A stretch of 64,000 bases of DNA from Erythrobacter donghaensis (GTDB lineage: Bacteria > Pseudomonadota > Alphaproteobacteria > Sphingomonadales > Sphingomonadaceae): positions 62,001 through 126,000 of the forward strand of contig NZ_MUYG01000007.1 of assembly GCF_002155425.1 (NCBI RefSeq), given 5' to 3'. The notes beneath the pieces were generated by a model. The model saw only the letters and a program-made list of their open reading frames with translations. It did not search any database and had not been told where the DNA came from. Positions 51,927 through 60,213 of the stretch are shown here, in pieces (the first letter of the stretch is position 1; every line of letters starts with the position of its first letter). The position numbers and the translations under genes are program-made.

Positions 51927-52706
51927 TCAGGTTACCGAGGGCGTCAGGTCGGCGCCCGAACCGAGCGGCGCGATCAGCCGCAAGTGGGTGTCGATCACCC
52001 CGCCGGGCGCGCAGTCGATCACCCGCCAGCTGGCCGGGGCATCGTGTCGCAGCCGGGTGGAGAGCGTGCCGGTGCCGATCGTCCGCATCGCCTGCCCGCC
52101 GCTCTCGCGCTGCTCGTCGAAGGGCACATGGACATGGCCCGAAATCACCGCATGGGCCCCCGCCGCCGCCAGCGCGGCAAAGGCGGCATCCCCGCCGATG
52201 GTGGGATTGCGCTGCGCCCCCGCCGGGCCGAGCAGCGGGTGATGCGCGATTACGATCACGGTGCGCGGATCGCCCTTCAGCGCCTCGAGCGCGGCGAGCG
52301 TGCTGCTGAGGGCAGCGGGCTTCACCACCCCGTCCGACCACGGAAACCGCCGCTGTGCCCGCACGGTGGTGCGCAGCGGCACCAGCACCACATCCTCGGA
52401 TTCAAATCCGCCCGCCACCGCGGCGCGCAGGGTCTCGAACCGCCGGAAGGGATCGGTGAAGCGCTCCCACGGGTTGTAATAGGGCATGTCGTGATTGCCC
52501 GGTTCGAGCACCACCGGCACCCCCAGCCCGGCAAACCACGCCTGCGCTGCGGCATATTCGGAATGCTTGGCGCGCTGGGTCAGGTCGCCGGTGCACACCA
52601 CCGCCGCCGGACGCTCGGCCGCGACCGCCGCCGCCACCGCATCGAGCGCGGCGCGGTCCTCCACGCCGAAATGGACATCGCTGATATGGAACAACCGGGT
52701 CGTCAT
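51927..52706 (-). CDS. Metallophosphoesterase (calcineurin-like)
   Basis: A 259-residue cytoplasmic phosphoesterase. Metal-site motifs occur in order: HISDVHFG at 8-15, VVCTGDLTQ, EPGNHDMPY, IVIAHHPLL and ISGHVHVPF. The size and pattern fit the CpdA/class III phosphodiesterase or nuclease-like branch, so substrates could be cyclic nucleotides or other diesters. ATG 52706 (MTTRLFHISD) aligns with the family; the longer ORF to 52829 runs over the next gene. Its start is 9 bases after the stop of 52715-52987, suggesting co-transcription. Confidence 0.9.
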   Translation of the reverse strand: MTTRLFHISDVHFGVEDRAALDAVAAAVAAERPAAVVCTGDLTQRAKHSEYAAAQAWFAGLGVPVVLEPGNHDMPYYNPWERFTDPFRRFETLRAAVAGGFESEDVVLVPLRTTVRAQRRFPWSDGVVKPAALSSTLAALEALKGDPRTVIVIAHHPLLGPAGAQRNPTIGGDAAFAALAAAGAHAVISGHVHVPFDEQRESGGQAMRTIGTGTLSTRLRHDAPASWRVIDCAPGGVIDTHLRLIAPLGSGADLTPSVT

Positions 52707-52714
52707 GCCCGCGC

Positions 52715-52987
52715 CTATAGTCGCCGGGTCAGGATAAGCCACGCCGCAAAGCCATTGGCGATGGTGTAGATCCCATAGAAATAGGCGAAGATCGGCCAGC
52801 CGCGGACCGACAACAGCAGCGCCACCCACAGCACCACGAATTCGCTGACCAGCGCGGCGCGGCTACCGAGCGTCTGGCTCGCCTGCGGCAGGCGCACGAA
52901 CAGCGGGTGGCCGCTGTCGAACACCGCGCGGTTGATCGCGAAATTGGCGATTCCCATCAGGAAGATGATCACCGTCGCCCAGGTCAT
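52715..52987 (-). CDS. Hypothetical small membrane protein
   Basis: 90 residues from MTWATVIIFLMGIANFAINRAVF. Three hydrophobic segments: IIFLMGIANFAI, LVSEFVVLWVALLLSV and IFAYFYGIYTIANGFAAWLIL. No known motif. Upstream in-frame codons to 53050 are not supported. Lies 8 bases before the metallophosphoesterase on the same strand. Confidence 0.65.
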   Translation of the reverse strand: MTWATVIIFLMGIANFAINRAVFDSGHPLFVRLPQASQTLGSRAALVSEFVVLWVALLLSVRGWPIFAYFYGIYTIANGFAAWLILTRRL

Positions 52988-53228
52988 GCCCCCACTATGG
53001 CGCTGCGCTGGTCGATTGCAAACCGCCATTTGTCCGCGCGCTGGCGCCATTGGTCATCGCGCCGCTGCCCCGGTCGAGCGAGCGGACGGGGTTGATCGAA
53101 GGTCGCATGATCGGGGACTGGTGGGGGCGTAGAACAGGTTTCAGCAGGATGCCTCATCCCCCCCAATCGGGCCCCCAAAGTTCTTGGCACCCGATCACAG
53201 GCCGCCTGCCAAACGGAGGAAGAGAGAG

Positions 53229-53552
53229 ATGAAACCCCTTGCGAAAACAATCACCCACACCCTTGCGGCGATCGGCATGGCCGGCGCCGCGATCAGCCCG
53301 GCGCTGGCCGGCGAAGTGCAGACGATGACGATCAGCGTCGACACCGCCGATCTCGATCTCGGCACGGTCAAGGGTCAAAAGACCCTCGATCAGCGCGTCG
53401 AAAAGGCCGTGCGCAGCGTATGCCGCACCACCAGTGCCCAGACCGGTTCGCGCGTGATGAGCGATGAGGCCCGCACCTGCCTCGCCAAGGCCCGCGCCGA
53501 TGCGCGCCAGCAGGTCGCGCTACTGCTGTCGAACGAACGGCGCGGCGGCTGA
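53229..53552 (+). CDS. UrcA-family exported protein
   Basis: A 107-residue secreted protein. Signal peptide MKPLAKTITHTLAAIGMAGAAISPALA, then VQTMTISVDTADLDLGTVKGQKTLDQRVEKAVRSVC and a second Cys in EARTCLAKA. The paired Cys could form a disulfide in the periplasm. UrcA is a sphingomonad-enriched family of unknown function; GAGGAAGAGAGAG precedes the ATG. A strong terminator follows at 53611. The long ORF upstream to 53184 is rejected. Confidence 0.85.
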   Translation: MKPLAKTITHTLAAIGMAGAAISPALAGEVQTMTISVDTADLDLGTVKGQKTLDQRVEKAVRSVCRTTSAQTGSRVMSDEARTCLAKARADARQQVALLLSNERRGG

Positions 53553-53610
53553 TCTGCGCTTACCCAGCTTGCGCCGTCCCTCGCCCCGCAGGCGGGATGG
53601 TGCATCCTAA

Positions 53611-53653
53611 GGCCCGAACCCCTCCAGTCCCTTGGGGTTCGGGCCGTTTTTTT
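53611..53653 (+). terminator. Rho-independent terminator after UrcA
   Basis: GGCCCGAACCCC (53611-53622), 11-base loop, GGGGTTCGGGCC (53634-53645), then GTTTTTTT. Perfect 12-bp stem with a long T-run. Located 58 bases after the UrcA stop. Confidence 0.93.
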
Positions 53654-53670
53654 GTGCTCTTTGTTTGGTA

Positions 53671-53792
53671 GCCACCTTCGGTGGCGCAGACCCCCCGCCC
53701 CACCTCCCCACCCGGCCACCATACCGTAATGGTATTCTTGGTGGCCGGGTGGGGAGGCGGGGCGGGTGGTCTGTGGTTCGCGTCAGCGAACC
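53671..53792. repeat. Large inverted-repeat structure flanked by two small hairpins
   Basis: Three stems in a row. GCCACC-ttc-GGTGGC (53671-53685); then a long palindrome 53687-53773 whose 35-base arms match except at two positions (left arm begins CAGACCCCCCGCCCC, right arm ends GGGGCGGGTGGTCTG) and whose tip is ATACC-gtaat-GGTAT with a short bulge; then GGTTCGC-gtca-GCGAACC (53775-53792). It fills the gap between the UrcA terminator and the LytTR regulator. No ORF. Confidence 0.85.
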
Positions 53793-53805
53793 CGCAATCA
53801 ACCAC

Positions 53806-54561
53806 TCACCTTCCGGCCATCGCCTTGACGCGCGCCAGATAGGTGCGGCCGATGCGCAGCGCCTCGCCGTTCACCAGTTCCGCCGACCACACGCCGAGGC
53901 CATCGTGGCGCAGCCCGCGGATATGGTCGCGGCGCAGGATGGTGGAGCGGTGGATGCGGATGAACTGTTCGGGATCGAGCCGTTCTTCCAGCCCCGCGAT
54001 CGTCTGCAGCAGCAGGTAGGAACGCCCGCCCTCGGCCCCGCCGACATGGAGCCGCACATAATCGCGCTCGGCATCGATCTGGTGGACCTCGCTCACCGCG
54101 ATGCGCAGCAGCTCGGAGCGGTGCGGCACCCACAGCTCGTCGAGATAGCGGCCCTGCTTCTCGCGCCGCTGCCCACGGCGGGCGACCGCGCGCTCGATCG
54201 CGCGCTCCAGCCGGTCGGCGGAGACGGGCTTCAGCACATAGTCGACCGCTTCCAGATCGAAGGCCTCGACCGCGAAGTGGTCATGCGCGGTGACGAAGAT
54301 CACCACCGGGGCCTGCGGCTGCGCGGCAAAGTGGCGCGCGACGCCGAGGCCGTCGAGCTCGGGCATGGTCATGTCGAGCAGCACCAGATCGGGCGTCAGC
54401 TTCTCGGCCAGCCGCAGCGCCGCGGCGCCATCGCTGGCGGTGCCGACCACGCGCACCGCGGGGATCTCGGCGCAGATCACCTGAACACGCTCAACCGCGA
54501 GCGGTTCGTCGTCGACGATCAGGGTTCTGAGGGCGGCGGTGTCGGCTTGCGGATCAGACAT
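53806..54561 (-). CDS. LytTR-family response regulator
   Basis: A 251-residue regulator. REC domain: TLIVDDEPLAVERVQVI, the phospho-acceptor Asp63 in LVLLDMTMPELDGLG, and the VIFVTAHDHFAVEAF Thr and FAVEAFDLEAVDYVLKP Lys. The C-terminal LytTR DNA-binding domain (VSEVHQIDAERDYVRLHVGG ... IHRSTILRRDHIRGLRH) starts near 150. Its start overlaps the end of the sensor kinase gene by 8 bases, so they form a pair. The target genes are unknown; LytTR regulators bind 9-bp direct repeats. Confidence 0.93.
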   Translation of the reverse strand: MSDPQADTAALRTLIVDDEPLAVERVQVICAEIPAVRVVGTASDGAAALRLAEKLTPDLVLLDMTMPELDGLGVARHFAAQPQAPVVIFVTAHDHFAVEAFDLEAVDYVLKPVSADRLERAIERAVARRGQRREKQGRYLDELWVPHRSELLRIAVSEVHQIDAERDYVRLHVGGAEGGRSYLLLQTIAGLEERLDPEQFIRIHRSTILRRDHIRGLRHDGLGVWSAELVNGEALRIGRTYLARVKAMAGR

Positions 54562-55831
54562 GGCGGCTCGTGGTTCTGGTCAGGGGGATGCGGATTTCGG
54601 TGCAATAGCCGCCCGGCACGGGGGCGGAGGAAAAGCCGATATCGGGGCCGAAGCGCGCCTCCAGCCGGTCACGCACATTGGCGAGCCCGATGCCGAAGCC
54701 GTGCCGTGTGCCCTGCGGCACGCCGGGGCCATCGTCGCCCACGGTGATCACCAGCCGGTCGAATTCCTCACGCGCGGCCATCGTAATCGTGACGGGGCGC
54801 GAGACCGGCGAGACCGCATATTTCACCGAATTCTCGACCAGCGGTTGCAGGATCATCCCCGGCACGCGCGCGTCCTCGAGATCGGCAGGCAGATCGAACA
54901 CCGTCACAAGCCGCGTGGGAAAGCGCACCGCCTCGATATCGAGATAGAGCTTCTGCAGGTCGAACTCGTCGATCAGCGACACATCGGCGGTGGGCTCGTT
55001 GGCGAGGCTGTGGCGGTAGAAGCGGCTGATCGTCTGGATCATCCGCTCGGCCCGCTCGGCCTTGCCGGTCATCACCAGCGCCGAGAGCGAATTGAGCGTA
55101 TTGAACAGGAAATGCGGGTTCACCTGATAGCGCAGGGACAGCAGTTCGGCGGCCTTGGCGGCGGAGCGGAACTGCTCCTCGCGCCGCTGCGCCGCACGCG
55201 CCTGCACCCCGGCCAGCAGCGCGAAATAGGTCGAGGCCCAGGCGAGCAGCAGGAAATAGCGCCCCAGCGCCACGTCGAGCAGCTTGCGCCAGAAATCTGC
55301 GCTGGTTTCGGCCGACTCGATCAGCACGCTCTGTGAATCCACCACCTCGTCCTGAGGTGTTTGCGTGCCGTTTCCGGCGGTCTGTCCCGGCGGGGCAGGG
55401 CGACGTACGGGTACATCGATCAACAAGTTGCCGCTTTCGTCGCGGCGCAGGTTGAGGTTGTATTTCTCGGCATAGGCTTGTCGCTGGGCGAACTCCATGT
55501 CCTTGAACACGAGGTAATTGACCTGCCCGATCCCCAGCGCGACCGGCATCGCCAGCACGATCGCGCCGGAAATCTTGATCCACAGCGGGCGGGTGTCGAA
55601 CAGGCGCAGCAGCAGCCACAGCACGATGGTGAAGCCGACCCCGATCACCGTCACCAGCAGGCGCCGCCAACCGAGCTCGAACTGGAGATCGAAATCCATC
55701 ACCATCGCGCGCACGGTGGTGAGGATGAAATAGGTAGCCCACAGCACGATCATCGAGAACAGCACCGTGCGGAACGAAACGGTCGGCACGGACCCGTCGG
55801 GCGCGGTGTCGTGGGTGTTGGTAATCGCCAT
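54554..55831 (-). CDS. Sensor histidine kinase, LytS/YehU-type
   Basis: A 425-residue membrane kinase. Four or so hydrophobic helices at about 22-115 and near 205. A periplasmic or loop region at about 130-200 has a Pro/Gly/Thr-rich stretch. The HisKA_7TM-like core starts LRYQVNPHFLFNTLNSLSALV, the His-box of the LytS/YpdA class, and the ATP-binding domain has VENSVKYAVSP (N box), VGDDGPGVPQG (D box) and GHGFGIGLANVRDRLEARFG-like HGFGIGLANVRDRL (G box). Works with the adjacent LytTR regulator. Signal unknown. Confidence 0.92.
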   Translation of the reverse strand: MAITNTHDTAPDGSVPTVSFRTVLFSMIVLWATYFILTTVRAMVMDFDLQFELGWRRLLVTVIGVGFTIVLWLLLRLFDTRPLWIKISGAIVLAMPVALGIGQVNYLVFKDMEFAQRQAYAEKYNLNLRRDESGNLLIDVPVRRPAPPGQTAGNGTQTPQDEVVDSQSVLIESAETSADFWRKLLDVALGRYFLLLAWASTYFALLAGVQARAAQRREEQFRSAAKAAELLSLRYQVNPHFLFNTLNSLSALVMTGKAERAERMIQTISRFYRHSLANEPTADVSLIDEFDLQKLYLDIEAVRFPTRLVTVFDLPADLEDARVPGMILQPLVENSVKYAVSPVSRPVTITMAAREEFDRLVITVGDDGPGVPQGTRHGFGIGLANVRDRLEARFGPDIGFSSAPVPGGYCTEIRIPLTRTTSRHV

Positions 55832-55950
55832 TATGGCAATCAGCGATACTGCGCCCGCCCGGCGAAAGCTAGCGGGCGGGGCGAAGGTTGTCGGGCGGAG
55901 ACTCGCCTTGGTCGAAAGATGAACGGCTGTTCACAATCGACCAACGGCAC

Positions 55951-57366
55951 TTAATCCCGCGGCTTAATCATATCCGAGGGCACGACCCACTGCGCAAACT
56001 GCTCTTCGGTCAGCAGCCCGAGCGCCAGCGCCGATTCCTTCAGCGTGGTGCCCTCCGCGTGCGCCTTCTTGGCGATCTTGGCGGCGTTGTCGTAGCCGAT
56101 GTGGAGGTTGAGCGCGGTCACCAGCATCAGGCTTTCGTTGAGCAGCTGGGTGATGCGCGTGGTGTTCGCCTCGATCCCCACGACGCAATTGTCGGTGAAG
56201 GCGTGGCTCGCATCGCCGATCAGCTTCATCGACTGGAGCACGTTGTAGATCATCACCGGCTTGAAGACGTTGAGTTCCAGATGCCCGTGCGATCCCGCCA
56301 CCGTCACGGTCATGTGGTTGCCCATCACCTGCGCGCAAACCATCGTCATCGCCTCGCACTGGGTCGGGTTGACCTTGCCCGGCATGATCGAGGAGCCCGG
56401 CTCGTTGGCGGGGAGGCTCAGCTCGCCGAGACCCGAGCGCGGGCCGGAGCCCAGCAGGCGGATGTCGTTGGCGATCTTCATCAGGCTGACTGCAAGCACG
56501 TTCAGCGCGCCCGAAATCTCCACCATCGCATCATGCGCGGCGAGCGCTTCGAACTTGTTGGGCGCGGTGACGAAGGCGTGGCCGGTGAAGTCCGCGACTT
56601 CGGCGGCGAAGGCGACATCGAAGCCGACCTTGGCGTTGATCCCGGTGCCCACGGCGGTCCCGCCCTGCGCCAGCTCGAGCACGCGCGGCAGCGCCGCCTC
56701 GACCCGCGCGATGCCATATTCGATCTGCTTGGCGTAGCCCGAGAACTCCTGCCCCAGCGTCATCGGGGTCGCGTCCTGCAAGTGGGTGCGGCCGATCTTG
56801 ACGATGTCGGCGAATTCCTTCGCCTTGGCATCGAGCGCGCCGTGCAGCTTCCGTAAGGCCGGGATCAGGTGGTCGATCGCCTCGCTCGCCGCGGCGATGT
56901 GCATCGCAGTAGGGAAGGTGTCGTTGGACGACTGGCCCATGTTGCAGTGATCATTGGGGTGGACCGGGCTCTTGCCGCCCTTCTGGCCGGTGAGAATCTC
57001 GTTCGCGCGGCTCGCGATCACTTCGTTGGCGTTCATGTTCGACTGTGTGCCGCTGCCGGTCTGCCACACCACTAGCGGGAACTGGTCGGCGAGCGTCCCG
57101 TCAATCACCTCGCGCGCGGCCTGGACGATCGCCTCGCCCAGATTCGGATCGAGCACGCCCAGCTTCATGTTGGCCTTGGCCGCCGACAGCTTCTGCACAC
57201 CCAGCGCGCGCACCAGCGCAGGCGGCATCTTTTCGCCGCCGATCGGGAAGTTGACGATGCTGCGCTGCGTCTGCGCGCCCCAATGCATGTTCGCCGGAAC
57301 CGCCACTTCGCCCAGCGAATCGGTCTCGATCCGCACCTCTGCGCCATTCGCCGTCATGTCACTCAT
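55951..57366 (-). CDS. fumC: Fumarate hydratase, class II
   Basis: A 471-residue enzyme interconverting fumarate and malate in the TCA cycle. Family blocks are [33 protein letters not shown], the superfamily signature [15 protein letters not shown] with the catalytic Ser, and [15 protein letters not shown] [13 protein letters not shown]. The ATG at 57366 (MSDMTANGA) is chosen because GAGGG is 9 bases upstream; the ATG at 57375 sits right against it. Monocistronic on the minus strand, divergent from the pcm-tolC operon. Confidence 0.96.
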   Translation of the reverse strand: MSDMTANGAEVRIETDSLGEVAVPANMHWGAQTQRSIVNFPIGGEKMPPALVRALGVQKLSAAKANMKLGVLDPNLGEAIVQAAREVIDGTLADQFPLVVWQTGSGTQSNMNANEVIASRANEILTGQKGGKSPVHPNDHCNMGQSSNDTFPTAMHIAAASEAIDHLIPALRKLHGALDAKAKEFADIVKIGRTHLQDATPMTLGQEFSGYAKQIEYGIARVEAALPRVLELAQGGTAVGTGINAKVGFDVAFAAEVADFTGHAFVTAPNKFEALAAHDAMVEISGALNVLAVSLMKIANDIRLLGSGPRSGLGELSLPANEPGSSIMPGKVNPTQCEAMTMVCAQVMGNHMTVTVAGSHGHLELNVFKPVMIYNVLQSMKLIGDASHAFTDNCVVGIEANTTRITQLLNESLMLVTALNLHIGYDNAAKIAKKAHAEGTTLKESALALGLLTEEQFAQWVVPSDMIKPRD

Positions 57367-57509
57367 CGAAGCCATCCCTCACTAAGTCGATTTGCGCCCC
57401 ACAGGGTTTGGCGCTCCCCTAAGCACCGGGAGGCGGCGAGGTCAAAGGGCGAAATCGCCAGCCGGGCCAAAGCGCTTGGAACCGCGCCCGCGCACGTTTA
57501 AGGAGAGGG

Positions 57510-57541
57510 TTGACGAACTGTATTGCCATCCTAATACAGTT
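57510..57541 (+). promoter_or_regulatory. Sigma-70 promoter with embedded palindromic operator
   Basis: -35 TTGACG (57510-57515), 16-base spacer, -10 TAATAC (57532-57537). A perfect 9-base inverted repeat, AACTGTATT (57516-57524) and AATACAGTT (57533-57541), spans the spacer and -10. Transcription should start near 57544, leaving about 10 bases before the ATG. A bound repressor would block polymerase. Confidence 0.75.
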
Positions 57542-57553
57542 ACCCAAAGAGCG

Positions 57554-58156
57554 ATGAGCACCATGACCACGACCCTCCCTGACAGCACCACCGCCCGCCG
57601 CGCGATGATCGACAGCCAGCTGCGCACCAGCGGCGTGAACGAGGAATTCGCGCTCGCCCGGATGCTGGCCGTCCCGCGCGAGGATTTCCTCCCCGCCGAC
57701 AAGGTGGCGCAGGCCTATACCGACCGCTCGGTGATGCTCGGAGAGGCCGGTCATCTCGCCGCGCCGCTGTTCTACGGCAAGGCGCTGCTTGAGGCCGCAC
57801 CCATGCCCGAGACCCGCGTGCTGGTGGTGAGCGGCGGCACCGGCTACCTCGCCGCGCTGCTGCGCCCGCTGGTCGCGACGCTGACCGAAGTTTCCGCCGA
57901 AGATGCCGCCGCGGGCAAGGTGACGGGCGAATATGATCTGATCGTGATCGACGGTGCGATCGAACAGCTGCCCGATGCGCTCGCCGCGACGCTGACCGAC
58001 GAGGGCCGGATCGTCACCGGGCTGCTGCTGCGCCAGGTCACCCGGCTCGCCACCGGCCGCAAGGTCGCGGGGCGGGTCAACCTGCTCCCGGTCGAGGATC
58101 TCGGCATTCCCGTGCTCCATGCCTTCGACGCGCCCAAGGGCTGGACCTTCGCGTGA
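57554..58156 (+). CDS. Shortened protein-L-isoaspartate methyltransferase-like protein
   Basis: 200 residues. The N-terminal half matches Pcm: MIDSQLRTSGVNEEFALARMLAVPREDFLPADKVAQAY, and AAPLFYGKALLEAA with the usual region. The SAM-binding motif is altered to VLVVSGGTGYLAALLRPLV, where Pcm has a G-x-G-x-G with acidic ends. Motif V/VI follow as YDLIVIDGAIEQLP and GRIVTGLL. About 25 residues between motif I and the YDLI strand, including the GDG-type post-motif, are missing, so canonical isoaspartyl repair is doubtful. Leads the operon with tolC, overlapping it by 4 bases. Sphingomonads often carry this pair. Confidence 0.75.
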   Translation: MSTMTTTLPDSTTARRAMIDSQLRTSGVNEEFALARMLAVPREDFLPADKVAQAYTDRSVMLGEAGHLAAPLFYGKALLEAAPMPETRVLVVSGGTGYLAALLRPLVATLTEVSAEDAAAGKVTGEYDLIVIDGAIEQLPDALAATLTDEGRIVTGLLLRQVTRLATGRKVAGRVNLLPVEDLGIPVLHAFDAPKGWTFA

Positions 58157-59628
58157 AGCTGAGGCCCGCCTTGCTGATGCGCGCCGCTCCGGTCGGCCTG
58201 CTGGCGCTCGCCGCCGCAGGAGCCCCGGTTGCGGCCGACAATCTGCGCGAGGCGCTGGTCGAGGCCTACAACACCAACCCCACGCTCGAAGCCGCGCGCG
58301 CCAACCAGCGCGCCACGGATGAAGGCGTGCCGATCCAGCGTTCGGCAGGGGTGCCGTCGGCGAACATCACCGCGACTCATATCGAATTCATCCAGCAATC
58401 GGCCAACGCCTTCACCGCGCCCGAGCGCAACCTCGGGGTCAATGCGCAGGTGCTGGTGCCGGTCTATTCGGGCGGTGCGGTGCGCAACGGGATCGCGGCG
58501 GCGAAGCAGCGGGTCGAGGCCGGGCAGGCCGAATTGCGCAACACCGAAAGCGCGATCTTCAGCCAGGTCGTCGCCGCCTATATGGACGTGCTGCGCACCG
58601 AAGCGCTGGTGGCACTGGCGACCAACAATGTCGCGGTGCTGCGCACCAATCTCGAAGCCACCGGCGACCGGTTCCAGATCGGCGATCTCACCATCACCGA
58701 TGTCGCCCAGTCGCGCTCGCGCCTTGCCATAGCCGAGGGCGATTTGCAGGTGGCCGAGGCCAATCTGATCGCCGCGCGCGAGACCTATATCCGCCTTGTC
58801 GGCAGCGAACCGGGTGAGCTTGAAGCCCCGCCGCCGCTCCCCGGCTTGCCCGCGACGGTGGGCGAGGCGATCGTCACCGCGCTCGAAAACAACCCCAATC
58901 TCGATGCCGCCAAGCAGCGAGCCGAGGCTGCCGGGTATGACACCAAGGTCGCAGGCGCGGGCCGCCTGCCGACGGTCAATGTCTTCGTCAACGGCGATTA
59001 CAGCGATTTCTACGGCACGCTGGGCGGCCCGATTTCGGCCGATTTCGCCCAGAGCGAAAAGACCGCCAATGCCGGGGTGCGGCTGACGATCCCGCTGTTT
59101 CAGGGCGGGCTCCCCGCCGCACGCCAGCGGCAGGCCGGAGCGCGCGAGAGCGCCGCGCTGGAAGACGTGATCGCCGCCGAACGACAGGTGATCGCCGAAA
59201 CCCGCTCGACCTATTCCAACTGGCAGGCCGCCAACGGGGTCATCAAGAGCGCGCAGGCGGCGGTCGAAGCCGCCGAACTCAGCCTTGAAGGCGTGCGCGC
59301 CGAACAGTCGATCGGCAACCGCCAGGTGCTCGACGTGCTGAATGCTGAGCAGGAGCTGGTCAACGCCCGCGCCCAGCTGGTGACAGCGCGGCGCAATGCC
59401 TATGTCGCCGGTTTCACGCTGCTGGCGCTGATGGGCCGGGCCGAGGCGCGCGATCTCAACCTCGACACCGGCGGGGTGCTCTACGACCCGCAGGTCAATG
59501 CCGACCGGGTCAGCAGCAAGATGTGGGACTGGGACCGCGACCCCGAACCTGCCCCGAAATCGACCAGCACCGTTGACATTCCCCCCGCCACGGCAACAAT
59601 CGGCCCGCAACTGCTGCCCGGCGAGTGA
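58153..59628 (+). CDS. tolC: TolC-family outer membrane channel protein
   Basis: A 491-residue outer-membrane efflux or type I secretion channel. Signal peptide ends PVAA, then DNLREALVEAYNTNPTLEAARANQRATDE is the first OEP repeat with its coiled-coil helices, and LEAPPPLPGLPATVGEAIVTALENNPNLDAA begins the second. NRQVLDVLNAEQELVNARAQLVTARRNAYVAGFTLLALMGR is the classic C-terminal helix. The partner inner-membrane pump is not in the window. Overlaps the upstream methyltransferase-like gene by 4 bases. Confidence 0.93.
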   Translation: MKLRPALLMRAAPVGLLALAAAGAPVAADNLREALVEAYNTNPTLEAARANQRATDEGVPIQRSAGVPSANITATHIEFIQQSANAFTAPERNLGVNAQVLVPVYSGGAVRNGIAAAKQRVEAGQAELRNTESAIFSQVVAAYMDVLRTEALVALATNNVAVLRTNLEATGDRFQIGDLTITDVAQSRSRLAIAEGDLQVAEANLIAARETYIRLVGSEPGELEAPPPLPGLPATVGEAIVTALENNPNLDAAKQRAEAAGYDTKVAGAGRLPTVNVFVNGDYSDFYGTLGGPISADFAQSEKTANAGVRLTIPLFQGGLPAARQRQAGARESAALEDVIAAERQVIAETRSTYSNWQAANGVIKSAQAAVEAAELSLEGVRAEQSIGNRQVLDVLNAEQELVNARAQLVTARRNAYVAGFTLLALMGRAEARDLNLDTGGVLYDPQVNADRVSSKMWDWDRDPEPAPKSTSTVDIPPATATIGPQLLPGE

Positions 59629-59677
59629 ATCTGTTCCCGATTCGGGACAGGCCGGGTGGTGTGATACGGGGCGAATA

Positions 59678-60172
59678 ATGGGCCAAGACAACGAAGCGTC
59701 AGTCGAGGAAATCCTCGAATCGATCAAGAAAGTGATCGCGCGCGACAACCGCGTGGGCGCGATGGAGGCCCGCCGCCGCCGGATTCTCGTTCCCGAAGAG
59801 CCCGAAGGCGAAAGCCCCCCGCTCGCGCGCACCCACACCGTGCGCGATTCCGAGGAGGTGCTCGATCTCGGCGAAATGGAGCTAGCGCCCGAGGCCGAAA
59901 CGCCCGCCATGCCGATGGACACGGCCGAGGAAACCCCGCTGATCGCCGATCAGGTGCGCGATGCGATGCAGGAAAACCTCGCCGCGCTGGCGATGCTGGC
60001 CGAACCGCCCGCGCGTCCGCAGATCGTGCGGCAGGGCGAGACGTCACTGGAAGGCCTGACCCGCGAGTTGCTGCGCCCGATGCTGGCCGAATGGCTTGAG
60101 GCGAACCTTCCGGCGATGGTGGAACAGCTGGTGCAGGCCGAAATCGCCCGTATCGTCGGCAAGCGGCGCTAA
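59678..60172 (+). CDS. DUF2497/PopZ-like polar organising protein
   Basis: 164 residues. The N-terminus EASVEEILESIKKVIARDN matches the conserved PopZ/DUF2497 start, then an acidic, Pro/Glu-rich disordered linker, and the C-terminal helices LEGLTRELLRPMLAEWLEANLPAMVEQLVQAEIARIV that drive oligomerisation in PopZ. In Caulobacter PopZ organises poles and anchors the chromosome centromere. Charges here are less extreme than in Caulobacter. ATG 59678 is used; the longer ORF is rejected because this start aligns with the family. Confidence 0.85.
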   Translation: MGQDNEASVEEILESIKKVIARDNRVGAMEARRRRILVPEEPEGESPPLARTHTVRDSEEVLDLGEMELAPEAETPAMPMDTAEETPLIADQVRDAMQENLAALAMLAEPPARPQIVRQGETSLEGLTRELLRPMLAEWLEANLPAMVEQLVQAEIARIVGKRR

Positions 60173-60213
60173 GCGCTGGCAAGAGGCGGGCAGGCGGGCT
60201 AATCCCCTGCGCC

